Assembly (NCBI GenBank): GCA_020342235.1 | Contig: CP073218.1 | Span: 310,001 to 374,000, forward strand | Length of the DNA: 64,000 nt | Direction of reading: 5' to 3' | Source of the DNA: Saccharomycopsis phalli | Lineage: Eukaryota > Ascomycota > Saccharomycetes > Ascoideales > Saccharomycopsidaceae | In this document: piece after piece, positions 48,874 through 58,003 of the stretch | Numbering within the stretch: the stretch's first letter is position 1 | Layout of the letters: each line of letters starts with the position of its first letter | Position numbers and translations under genes: made by a program | Notes under the pieces: generated by a model | Databases searched by the model: none | Seen by the model: the letters and a program-made list of their open reading frames with translations, nothing else | Told to the model about the DNA's origin: nothing

Positions 48874-51724
48874 ATGAGTGAGGAGCAAAAACTGAAAAAA
48901 CGCCGACGGAGGACACCACTAGCGTGTTCAGTTTGTCGAAAGCGGAAGGTAAAAGTGAGTATATTTTAAAGGAGGCTGCGGTATTAAAGAGCATGAGCGT
49001 ACCACGACGCGAGCCATCTACGATAAGGAAATGTTATGACAGATTCTTCAGACGTAATTTGCTCTTTAGTCTTTTGTAAGCCACATATAAAGTGTTTGCT
49101 GACATTAGTGTGACAAGGTCAGACCTGTTTGCGGGGTTTGCACCAAGAACAATATATCTAATTTGTGTGAATACAAGGATCCATATTGGTTAAGCGAGGA
49201 TGGAAATGATTATAATAGTTATCATAGGGCTGCAAATAACCCTGTGAGATTATTTGAATTGAACAAGGAATTTGCCCTGGCACGCAATTCCACGGAAGCC
49301 AAACGGAACCCCAATTTTAAGGCAGACTTCAAAGCAGACTATAAGGATCCAAAGAAAAGCAAATCATTTCACAAATTTAGAATTTTGGTGGATAAACATG
49401 AAACAGATGAGTTTGAGCTTCTTAACCCAGTTCAATTCCAAGAAGAGCCAAGCGTCAGGAAGTTAATCAGTACAAATCCGACTACGGAGACAAGTCAAGA
49501 GACCCGAAAAGTAAAAGTACAGTTTTTTGATGGAATGGCTTCTGTTAGTTACCGTAAACCAAAAATCAGGGTCACTTACATGGGTCCGTTGGCTAGAGGG
49601 GCATTGCTTCAGAAAGATTTTTATGGGCGAATAATCTTCAAGAATATGATGTCTTTTAAACAGAATAACATCGAGTTCAAAAAGCAAAGCCGAAAGATGA
49701 AGTACGGTGCGCTCCAGCCAGAGACTTCTCCTGGGGCATCACATATGCTAAGTACAGTAGAAACACGAAAAAAAGGTGGTTTCCTATCGTTCCAAACAGA
49801 AGCATCATCGTCATTTGACAAGGAATTAACGTTGCGTATTATACTGAAATTACCACCAATAGAGATAATCTGGTCGTATGTTGACCGGTTTTTCAAGTAC
49901 GTCTATCCCTTCTATCCACTAGTCGATGAGGTAAGCTTCAGATGTGACACAAAGAAGTTGTTTGGCAATAATTCAAAGGATTTGTTGGTTCTTGATAAAA
50001 AACTGAAATACGCCGACTTATCGTTGCTTCTCTTGGTTTTAAAATTGTCGTATCTCAGTGGGTACATTGCATCTCTTAGAAACCAACAAGACCCTGACTT
50101 GGACATTATTAGTAAGTATCCAATTTCCCCGGAAGTTCTAGCTTTAGCTACGCAGTGCTTGAATAAATTCAATTTCCTTCGAAAAACTGGTTTTACCATT
50201 GTCCAGTGCCTATATTATGTTCGCATATATTATAAAATAGGCTATGAGGAAGGAGATGGATCATCAGGAGCAGAGTCCAATATAATTTCTGGCACTGTTT
50301 GCCAATCAGGGTTATCTATTGGCCTTCATCGGGATCCGGTTGGTAATTTGGTTAGCTTTGACAGCGTCAAAAAGGAGAATATCAGAATACTCCAGCTTTG
50401 GAGAAAGATTTGGTTCGGAATTGTGGACTTGGATGTGGATCAGGCTATGAACTTTGGTTCATCCTTAACCATCAATGGGAATATTTCAGATACAAAATAT
50501 CCTGACTTAAATGAGTTAGTCAGCGGTTCTAATATCAAAGATTTAAATATAGAAAAAGGAGTCATTGAGGATATGATAAAGAAGAATGAGCTAAATAAAA
50601 CCATTAAGATGCTCTTGAACAAGATTCTCAATCCTAATGAGAGCCCAACTATCGAGAGCTTAAACAAAGACATTATAGTAATTGAAGCATATATTCAGAC
50701 TAATTTAGATTCATATGAAGCTCTTGTTAAGAACTACCATAAGAACCAGCAGCTTGATTATGCGGAGTCAGTTAGCGAGATAAGGAGGTTCATCCAATAC
50801 TTTCATTTATCCATGTTTCTTTTCAGCATCAAGTATCATATTTTTACGGAGTTAGAGAACAAAGGGTACACTGAATTGAGTTTTGACTATTACTTGAAAA
50901 TTGTTCGATCTCTTCTTGAGATAGTGAACACAATGTATTTTTACCTAAACATGGGAAACACATATATTAAAGGGTTTGACAACTACAGATATATTTTTCA
51001 ACCATTATTCTCTCAGTTGCTGCAAAAGATTGGCCAATTTACCATTTCTTTTTTAATTCGAATATTAGCGTTCTCATATAAGTTGGTTACACTTGACATC
51101 AGCAGGTATGATAGTTATAAAACCTTGAACATATTGAAGAAAATATTTAACCATTCAATGCGTCATTTTGATACCATTTTGAAAATCCAAGAAAAGGACT
51201 CCGATGCTAACTATATGGCTCACAAGTGTAGCATGGTTTTTAGTTACTGGCTGAAATGCTTAAAGTACCAATACAAGGATTATGAATACAATTTACACAA
51301 TGCGTTTAAAAGTGGAATCAATGACATTGAAAAGCGGAGTTTTTTATTTAGAGAGTCCAATGAGTGGTTAGACAGTAGTTTATTGGAGAATTTGCTATAC
51401 GAATTTGAAGTCTACTACCAAACGGAGGTCGACTTCTACTCAGGAAAAGGAGATGTAATAAACCAAAAGTTGGGTAAAATACAAGAGGTAACTTTTAGTG
51501 CTGAGGATGGACGCAGATTGGTGTTAGCCGATGTGGAAAAGGTCTGGGAAGATAATGCAAACGAAGAGTCCGTCATTGAAGGTTCGAAAAATGGTAACAT
51601 TGTAATAATGAACGATGTCCCTGAAGAATCTATTGATGCCAGTATCCTAGAAGATGTCTTAAATATAAATGATGAAGTTTTGGATTTGTTTGGGTTTACT
51701 GACTTTGAATTGCAGAATATGTAA
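48874..51724 (+). CDS. Zn2Cys6 transcription factor, Hap1-type zinc cluster (spliced)
   Basis: A predicted 898-aa DNA-binding regulator. Exons are 48874-48954 and 49109-51724. The 154-nt intron (GTGAGT ... GCTGACATTAG) is the longest in the window and interrupts the zinc cluster before its third cysteine. Spliced, it reads LACSVCRKRKVK-CDKVRPVCGVCTKNNISNLCEY. The wide C-x8-C last loop and the following aromatic residues (DPYW) match the S. cerevisiae Hap1 cluster. A fungal-specific transcription factor domain follows (about residues 285-470: GLSIGLHRDPVGN, LWRKIWFGIVDLDVDQAMNFG). The C-terminus is acidic (ASILEDVLNINDEVLDLFGF). No haem-regulatory CPV repeats of the Hap1 kind are evident, so haem control should not be assumed. 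Confidence 0.85.
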
Positions 51725-51800
51725 CACAAGTGGGTGTTTGTGGTAACAAAAATATATAGACTATTTATACAGTTGCAGTTTTATTGTTTTCTTTGTTTAT

Positions 51801-52156
51801 ATGGAAAAATCGGAATATCTTAAATTCATTAGTCACTGTGATGAGGTCACCATCTACGAGGATCCAGAAATAGCCAGTAACTTGGAGCTGCAACAGAATA
51901 ATGCAGACTTATATGTCCATTTGGAAGTCATCCAATATTTAATTATGATAAGCTCAATCATGATATTTCTAATCACTATCCAATTATTTTATAAACCGTA
52001 AGTAATGTCACAAGATATGATTAATGATTAACGTTAAGTGTAACTATTGGCTTGTCCATAATGGATATTGCCAAGGGAATTTCAAACTCAAACCAAACGG
52101 AAAGAGAGCAAATTGTTAGGGCATTGTACTTAATGAACAGAAACCAAAACCGTTAG
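51801..52156 (+). CDS. Small single-pass membrane protein (spliced), uncharacterised
   Basis: Exons are 51801-51997 and 52039-52156, joined by a 41-nt intron (GTAAGT ... ATTAACG ... TTAAG). Without splicing the frame stops three bases after the donor; with it, the frame continues for 38 more codons to TAG at 52154, giving 104 aa. The N-terminus is soluble and acidic (MEKSEYLKFISHCDEVTIYE). A transmembrane helix spans about residues 45-63 (YLIMISSIMIFLITIQLFY), and a short tail ends NQTEREQIVRALYLMNRNQN. There is no signal peptide. I do not recognise the family. Donor, branch point and spacing match the other introns here, which is the main support for a real gene. Confidence 0.7.
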
Positions 52157-52500
52157 AATCGGCATATCTTGAACTGTCCAGAAAGGAAGAAGATTGCTAG
52201 AAAGAGAAAATATTTATAGCACTAATAATTTTTGAAATTGATTGCAAGTGTAATTTTCTTTGCGCCCCGTAGTAAACTAGCTACCTAATGATAGAATGCC
52301 AAATTTCGGGATGGGCACAGTTGAGTGAAATTTATCAAAAAATAAATAACATTGACTAGATAATTCTAATAAATATTCAATAATGATAACTGAATAATAA
52401 ATCCCTGATACCCAACAATTTTTCAGCACGAGTGACAGGTATATTCAATTTAATCTGACTGCATGCTGAAAAATATTCACCAAACATTCACACAACAAGC
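52157..52500. other. Intergenic before PUS4, nothing recognised
   Basis: A 344-bp A+T-rich stretch between the small spliced gene and PUS4, on the same strand. No motif of the two recurrent classes and no RNA gene was seen. Confidence 0.5.
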
Positions 52501-53844
52501 ATGAATGGTATCTTCGCTATAGAAAAACCACCAGGCATTTCGTCTGCACAAGTTCTCAGTACAATTCAAAGAATTTTCAACAATTCGGCAGTATTTGCAG
52601 ATGATTTAAAAATAATGAAAGAGCTCAAGCTTCAAAGTTTCAAGCAGAACTTTCCACACAAGAAAGTCAGCAAGCGGGTACTAAACAGTATAAAAGTCAA
52701 AATGGGTCATGGTGGGACCTTGGACCTTTTGGCTTCGGGAGTGCTCGTTGTTGGTCTTGGTGCTGGTACAAAACAGCTCCAAAAATACTTGACCCAGGGG
52801 ACCAAAGTTTATGACACTCATGCAGTACTTGGCGAAAGCACAACCAGCGGAGATGAAGAGGGAGAAGTACTATCGTTAAATGATGTATCTCACATCACTA
52901 AGCAAATGGTTTTAGATACTGCTGAAAAGTTCCGAGGCACATTAACGCAGACCCCACCAATTTATGCTGCGATCAAACAGAATGGTAAACCGTTGTATGA
53001 GTATGCCCGAAAGGGCATTCCTCTTCCAAAACCTATAAAGAGCAGACAAGTCACTATTCACGACATTCATTTTTTCTCGGATGAAATATTAAAAAAAGAT
53101 CCTGAGTATAAGCTAAAAAAACCTCAGGTGGAGAATGGTGAAATTTTGGTAAATAAGTTGACCAACCAGATCAGTGAGGACAAGCTACATTTCTCACAAG
53201 AATACCAAGACAAGTGCAAAGAGGAAGGGAAAGATGTAGATTATCCAACACTGTATAATCCATTACCAGCTCTGTTGGAACAGGATGTGTTGTCAGATGG
53301 TTATATCCCGCCTTCAATTCATCTCACCGCTACCGTATCTTCAGGTACTTATATACGTTCCCTCGTTAGTGATATTGGCAAAGCGCTTTCCAGTAGTGCT
53401 TTTATGACTAAATTGATACGAACAAAACAGTCTGAATGGGAATTACACAAAAATAGCTTCAAATTAAGTGATTTTGAGACTCTCAATGAAAAGGTTTGGG
53501 GAAGTGTCTTGAAGAAGGTGTTAGAGGAGGGCCCTGACGTTAATGTACGAGAGGAGTTGAAAAAGGAGGTCGAGAACGCAAAGACTGAAAAATTAAAGAG
53601 TCAGGCAAATGGGGAAGTGGAGCAGGATGAAGCAGAAGAGCAAAAGAAAGATGAAGATACACAAGAAAAGAATATTGAAAAAGGGGATGAGGACAAGGAT
53701 GAGAGAGAGAGCTCAAAGAAGGATGAGAGAGAGAGCTCAAAGAAGGATGAGAGCCCTGATGTTGAGAATCATGCGTCGCTCAAACGCAAACTCGATCCAA
53801 TTGAGAATGACGTAATTAAACGAAAAGATGTCGAAAAGGAGTGA
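52501..53844 (+). CDS. PUS4: tRNA pseudouridine-55 synthase Pus4
   Basis: TruB-family enzyme making pseudouridine 55 in the T loop of cytosolic and mitochondrial tRNAs. The 447-aa product begins MNGIFAIEKPPGISSAQVL. The catalytic Asp motif KMGHGGTLDLLASGVLVVGLGAGTK is present, but the residue after TLD is Leu (CTT, 52726-52728), where TruB/Pus4 proteins almost always have Pro. TPPIYAAIKQNGKPLYEYAR and VSSGTYIRSLVSDIGK are further TruB motifs. The C-terminal about 90 residues are a Glu/Lys-rich tail with a 24-bp tandem duplication (53698-53745, DERESSKK twice), absent from the core family. Confidence 0.94.
   Translation: MNGIFAIEKPPGISSAQVLSTIQRIFNNSAVFADDLKIMKELKLQSFKQNFPHKKVSKRVLNSIKVKMGHGGTLDLLASGVLVVGLGAGTKQLQKYLTQGTKVYDTHAVLGESTTSGDEEGEVLSLNDVSHITKQMVLDTAEKFRGTLTQTPPIYAAIKQNGKPLYEYARKGIPLPKPIKSRQVTIHDIHFFSDEILKKDPEYKLKKPQVENGEILVNKLTNQISEDKLHFSQEYQDKCKEEGKDVDYPTLYNPLPALLEQDVLSDGYIPPSIHLTATVSSGTYIRSLVSDIGKALSSSAFMTKLIRTKQSEWELHKNSFKLSDFETLNEKVWGSVLKKVLEEGPDVNVREELKKEVENAKTEKLKSQANGEVEQDEAEEQKKDEDTQEKNIEKGDEDKDERESSKKDERESSKKDESPDVENHASLKRKLDPIENDVIKRKDVEKE
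53698..53745 (+). repeat. 24-bp x 2 in-frame duplication in PUS4 tail
   Basis: Two identical 24-bp units encode DERESSKK twice. The unit has an internal (GA) run, so slippage is a likely origin. Confidence 0.85.
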
Positions 53845-53924
53845 TGTCGAATTTAAATATACATATTTTATAAAGATATTCAAATAACAAACATTCATTT
53901 TCAATATAAAAGTATATCAAACTA

Positions 53925-55739
53925 TTAAGAACCCAAGTTTACTCCTACCAACAAGAAACAAAATAACAACAACATACGACTTAGATTCAATTTGCGAGCC
54001 CAATTGTCCAGTTTTGGAGGCCCTACAAAATTGCAAGTATCAAAGTCCGCTCCAACGTCCCAATAATACGTGCTAGTGTTACCCAACGATACATTGCTAG
54101 GGCAACCAAACTGAAACTGCGGAGGACAATCTCTGACAACCGCATAACACGAATTATAACACGGCAATATCTCATAATAACTAGAGGGCGTGATGTTTTG
54201 ATTGATGAAGTCACTTCTCGAATCATTACCTGATCTTAGCAAAAAGTGATCAGACTTTGTAGTGGTGCATCTAGGAATTGAAACAGCACAAAGCCAGTCC
54301 TTGTATGACGCAGCACAGTCGTCGCAAGTTCTAAGAGGCGAAAACCTCGCATCAAGCTCAGTTTCACAGTTTATGAAACCAAGAGCTTTCAGAAAGTTTT
54401 GATACATAGATTCTGCATTATTATCATATGCAGTGCTCAACTGTGATCTATCTTCTGGCGACGTCCAGTGTGGGTTTGCAGGAACAGCATATGCCACATT
54501 GGAGCAAAATTCAAGCCCAAAGATCAACTGACAGGCATCTGAATCTTTAGTAGTGAATTCTAGACGTCTATATATGGTTCCTGTAGAATTTTCTTGTTGT
54601 TGTACGGCGTATCCTACGTACCTTGTAGACTTGTTTAGGTTTGGGACGTAGAACTGCTGACGCAAACTTAAGGAGTCATTAACTAACTTGGTTTTCATAT
54701 TATCGCGTGAGCTGATAATAGCAGGCCCATTTCTAGCGGCACACCAACTCAAAGAAAGTCCCTGAAAATATTCCTTGGCTGTGTTGTATGTATATAAATA
54801 AAACTCAAAATTGGTAGCATCAGTATTGTTGTAATACGATACATCCATAGTTTCAGAATAAGTAAAGTTACTAGTCCAAAATAACGCAGCTCGATCGTCC
54901 GTATCCACCAAGTTAACAAATGTCCGGTTGTCCCAGTCGAATAGCAAGGCTTCCTGGTTAATTCCAAAGGTGTAACTCCATTCAGAGGTTGGAATTGACA
55001 CTGCAGGTGCAGTCACTCGTACATAAAGTGTATGAAACTGATCCTTTTGGCTAATAGGTAACTGTGCTAGACCGCTCATGTAGCCTTCTTCAAAACTCTC
55101 AACAGTATAAGTAACATTATGTAAGGACCCATCTGAGATCAACAGTTCATTGAAACTATAAACAACCATTAATGTCGTATCAGAAGGTATACCTTTTGGA
55201 AGCAGACAAATATTGCCACTTAAATATATTAAAAAGGGGACATACGGGGACATACCAGTAGTATTAGTATCGATTTCAAACAGGTAGTACTTTGTCTCAT
55301 TCAGCCGCAAAGTATCATTAACTGGTTGCCATGAAGTGACTGAGGTCACATTATGCAGTCCACTGACTTCCCTTTTTGATTGTTTGACTACCTGCACAAG
55401 CTTATCATTAACTGCTCTATACTCTCGCCCAGAATAGGAAACGAAAGACTCGTGATTCCTCATCGGGTTCTGGAAATTATTCTTGAGAGACTGCATGAAC
55501 TTACCAGTAAAACTTTTTACATAGGCCGATGTTCCAGATGCCATTCTCTCTCTAATCACTCGACAGGCATGTTCATCATCAGAACCATACTCCAAACCAA
55601 CATCCTCACAGTTAATCTGGCCACAGTTCACAGGACTAAAAATATCAAGCTTATATCTCGTGTAACAGTCATCCCAAAAATCAATTGTGCCAAAACAAGC
55701 CGCAGTATTGAGCCACAAAAAGACGTACAACAACAACAT
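53925..55739 (-). CDS. MID1: Mid1 stretch-activated calcium channel subunit
   Basis: A 604-aa N-glycosylated subunit that works with Cch1 in high-affinity calcium influx during mating and ER or wall stress. A signal peptide (MLLLYVFLWLNTAACFG) starts the protein. Many N-x-S/T sequons are spread over the central region. The C-terminal cysteine-rich domain, essential in the family, is clear: CDDCAASYKDWLCAVSIPRC and later CYNSCYAVVRDCPPQFQFGC. The end is hydrophobic (LNLSRMLLLFCFLLVGVNLGS), as expected for a GPI-type or membrane-associated terminus. Length is somewhat above S. cerevisiae Mid1 (548 aa). CACGTG lies 42 bp upstream. Confidence 0.9.
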   Translation of the reverse strand: MLLLYVFLWLNTAACFGTIDFWDDCYTRYKLDIFSPVNCGQINCEDVGLEYGSDDEHACRVIRERMASGTSAYVKSFTGKFMQSLKNNFQNPMRNHESFVSYSGREYRAVNDKLVQVVKQSKREVSGLHNVTSVTSWQPVNDTLRLNETKYYLFEIDTNTTGMSPYVPFLIYLSGNICLLPKGIPSDTTLMVVYSFNELLISDGSLHNVTYTVESFEEGYMSGLAQLPISQKDQFHTLYVRVTAPAVSIPTSEWSYTFGINQEALLFDWDNRTFVNLVDTDDRAALFWTSNFTYSETMDVSYYNNTDATNFEFYLYTYNTAKEYFQGLSLSWCAARNGPAIISSRDNMKTKLVNDSLSLRQQFYVPNLNKSTRYVGYAVQQQENSTGTIYRRLEFTTKDSDACQLIFGLEFCSNVAYAVPANPHWTSPEDRSQLSTAYDNNAESMYQNFLKALGFINCETELDARFSPLRTCDDCAASYKDWLCAVSIPRCTTTKSDHFLLRSGNDSRSDFINQNITPSSYYEILPCYNSCYAVVRDCPPQFQFGCPSNVSLGNTSTYYWDVGADFDTCNFVGPPKLDNWARKLNLSRMLLLFCFLLVGVNLGS

Positions 55740-56436
55740 TTTGGATTCTTGGATCCAGCAGATTCTGCTTAGCCATCAATCACGTGTTACTTATGTCTGA
55801 ATCACTTGCCTTACGTTAATATTACGTAATAAATATATGTTGTACTGTCCAACTACTCTACATTATAATCTTATTGAGCTTTTTACTTTTGAATTTAAAG
55901 AGTCGAGCTATGTGAAAATAGTTTAGAATCATATTGAATCTTATCACAATATTATAAGATGTTAAATGCCACTTGTACCATAGTAACTAAGATACGAGTT
56001 GCTACAATAGCTGAAATATATTCACTTGAGTATTCAAGGGAAAATATGATAATTTATACTTGAAAAAGGAGACACAGACTCTTAATAAACTGGAAGGTAC
56101 GCTAGAAGTGCCATTCCACTAAGAGAAAACAAAGTGTGAGAAGGGAAATAATAACTCAAAAGGAAGGTAGAGTAAAGCAAAGGAATGTAAGAAGATTGTT
56201 GATACCAGAAAAAGAGCATCTCTTTTGTTACACCACTCAGTAATTAATGATACGCTCACAATGGCCGTATCGCTATCGGGCATATACTAAATTACCGCCT
56301 TCAGACATTGCCTCTTATTCACCCACAACTAATAACATGCACAAAAGTTGTATTACATTCTAATTAATATCATCAATATTTTTAGAATTATAATTAATAT
56401 AAGCACTGTTCGTAGTATTGCATTTCATAGGCAACA
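55740..56436. other. Intergenic region between MID1 and YPK3 with repeat copy B
   Basis: Contains CACGTG at 55781-55786 in the MID1 promoter and copy B of the dispersed repeat at 55984-56071. Both flanking genes are on the minus strand. No open frame was recognised. Confidence 0.55.
55984..56071 (+). repeat. Dispersed repeat copy B, possible LTR fragment
   Basis: An 88-bp partner of 48112-48198 in the same orientation. A TGTTG that could be an LTR start occurs upstream at about 55838, but I cannot define a matching CA end or a target-site duplication. Confidence 0.6.
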
Positions 56437-57855
56437 CTAGGAAAACTTCTCTATATAGCTATTACTGGCAGTGTATGAGAACCCCTTGAAGAAAGAGTCA
56501 TCAAATTTCTCGTCATTATCAGGAGCAACAGAATTTTCAATATCATAATCGCTAATCTTCATACGAGTAAACTCTTCATCGAAATTCTCAGCCAACGCTT
56601 CCTGGGTGATAGTAGGGATAATAGGGGCTTTTACCTGCTTGTAAGCAGTTTCATCTGCCAACTTGTCCCATTCAATATGTCTAAAGAATCTCAACTTCTT
56701 AAACTTGTCAAAGTTATCATCTACCGCCATTCTCTTGTGAGGATTCTTATTGAGTAACTTGTTCAACAAGTCCTTCGATTCAGCTGTGAAATAAAATGGA
56801 TATTTAACCTTGTTCTTCAAAATCTTATTGCTAATGGTCTTATGATTGTTCCCAGTAAACGGTGGCTTTCCACTAAGCATATCAAAAATTACCGTCCCAA
56901 GTGACCACCAGTCCACACCAAAACTATAATCCTCACCCCGTAAAACTTCTGGGGCCATATACTCCGGGGTACCAATAATACTGTTACACCGAGAGTCTTG
57001 TTCTGTACTAACCTTTGAAAGCCCAAAGTCTGTAAGAACCAAATGTCCGTCTGCATCTAGCAAACAATTTTCTGGTTTCAAGTCCCGATATACCACACCA
57101 ATATTATGTAAATGGTTGAGTGCTAATGCCATTTCTGCCGAGTAAAAACTAGTAGTCTTCTCATCAAAAAAGGCACAGGAGTTAAGATGATGGAATAACT
57201 CACCACCAGCAACAAAACCAAGATACAAGTATATCTTATTAACATCCTGAAGAGCATAAAACAACTTCACGATAAACTGATGCAGGATTTTCGCTAATAT
57301 GTCTCGTTCTGCCATAGTTCTTTCTATTTTTTTGTCAATATTATGCTGTTCAGTTTTAACCAAAGACGACAGATTCTTAGCGGAGATGAAAATCGACGCC
57401 TTTTTTAACTGCTTCTGTGCAAACAACTTCCCGGTGGCCTTCTGACGGACTAGCAAAACCTTGCCATAAGCACCCTGCCCTAAAACTGTAACAGGCTCAA
57501 AATCAGAAATACGAGGACTGTCTCCGGAAGTGAATACCACCAGCTCAGTCTCAGATGCTTCACCTAAATCTTCACCTAATTCAATTTTGACACTATCAGC
57601 AAAGGAACCAACCGAGAATCGTCGAACTACGGAACTTCTTCGTCTTTTCAAGGATGAAGGTGTGACAGAAGAGTCCACAAACTCAACAGTTTCCTCGGAG
57701 TTTCCCGGAGTTTCCAAGTATCCGGCTGTTTGAGGTTTTAAGGATGCAAGGCGGTCTTGACTTTCGTCAACAGATAAATCACCTGCTGTATTAACCAGAT
57801 CATTGGAAGAAATCTGCAATTTCAACAAACCAAGAGAAAGCAGACTAAGAGTCAT
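56437..57855 (-). CDS. YPK3: AGC-family protein kinase Ypk3 (S6-kinase-like)
   Basis: AGC kinase downstream of TORC1 that phosphorylates ribosomal protein S6 in yeast. The ATG at 57855 gives 472 aa. The kinase domain runs from about residue 118: glycine loop GQGAYGKVLLV, ATP-binding Lys in FAQKQLKK, catalytic loop YRDLKPEN, DFGLSK, activation loop CNSIIGTPEYMAPE, then the AGC tail ending in the hydrophobic motif FFKGFSYTA, all as in Ypk3. An extra segment follows QLKKASIF before the alphaC region. The N-terminal region carries RRRSSVVRRFSVGSF, a cluster of basophilic sites. TTACCCGGG lies 126 bp upstream. Confidence 0.88.
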   Translation of the reverse strand: MTLSLLSLGLLKLQISSNDLVNTAGDLSVDESQDRLASLKPQTAGYLETPGNSEETVEFVDSSVTPSSLKRRRSSVVRRFSVGSFADSVKIELGEDLGEASETELVVFTSGDSPRISDFEPVTVLGQGAYGKVLLVRQKATGKLFAQKQLKKASIFISAKNLSSLVKTEQHNIDKKIERTMAERDILAKILHQFIVKLFYALQDVNKIYLYLGFVAGGELFHHLNSCAFFDEKTTSFYSAEMALALNHLHNIGVVYRDLKPENCLLDADGHLVLTDFGLSKVSTEQDSRCNSIIGTPEYMAPEVLRGEDYSFGVDWWSLGTVIFDMLSGKPPFTGNNHKTISNKILKNKVKYPFYFTAESKDLLNKLLNKNPHKRMAVDDNFDKFKKLRFFRHIEWDKLADETAYKQVKAPIIPTITQEALAENFDEEFTRMKISDYDIENSVAPDNDEKFDDSFFKGFSYTASNSYIEKFS

Positions 57856-57980
57856 TAGCAAAAAATAATATTGAAGGAATAGAATAAATTTGGCAGATGA
57901 TTAATACTGGAATTCACATGCACCAAGTCACTTGTCGGTAAACATTTTTGTCCGCTTTTGTATACTGGCGACACCTTCAG

Positions 57981-57989
57981 TTACCCGGG
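57981..57989 (+). promoter_or_regulatory. Reb1-like TTACCCGGG site upstream of YPK3
   Basis: TTACCCGGG lies in the 148-bp gap between the 3' end of the taspase-like gene and the YPK3 ATG. Confidence 0.5.
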
Positions 57990-58003
57990 ACACGCCTTGG
58001 CCC

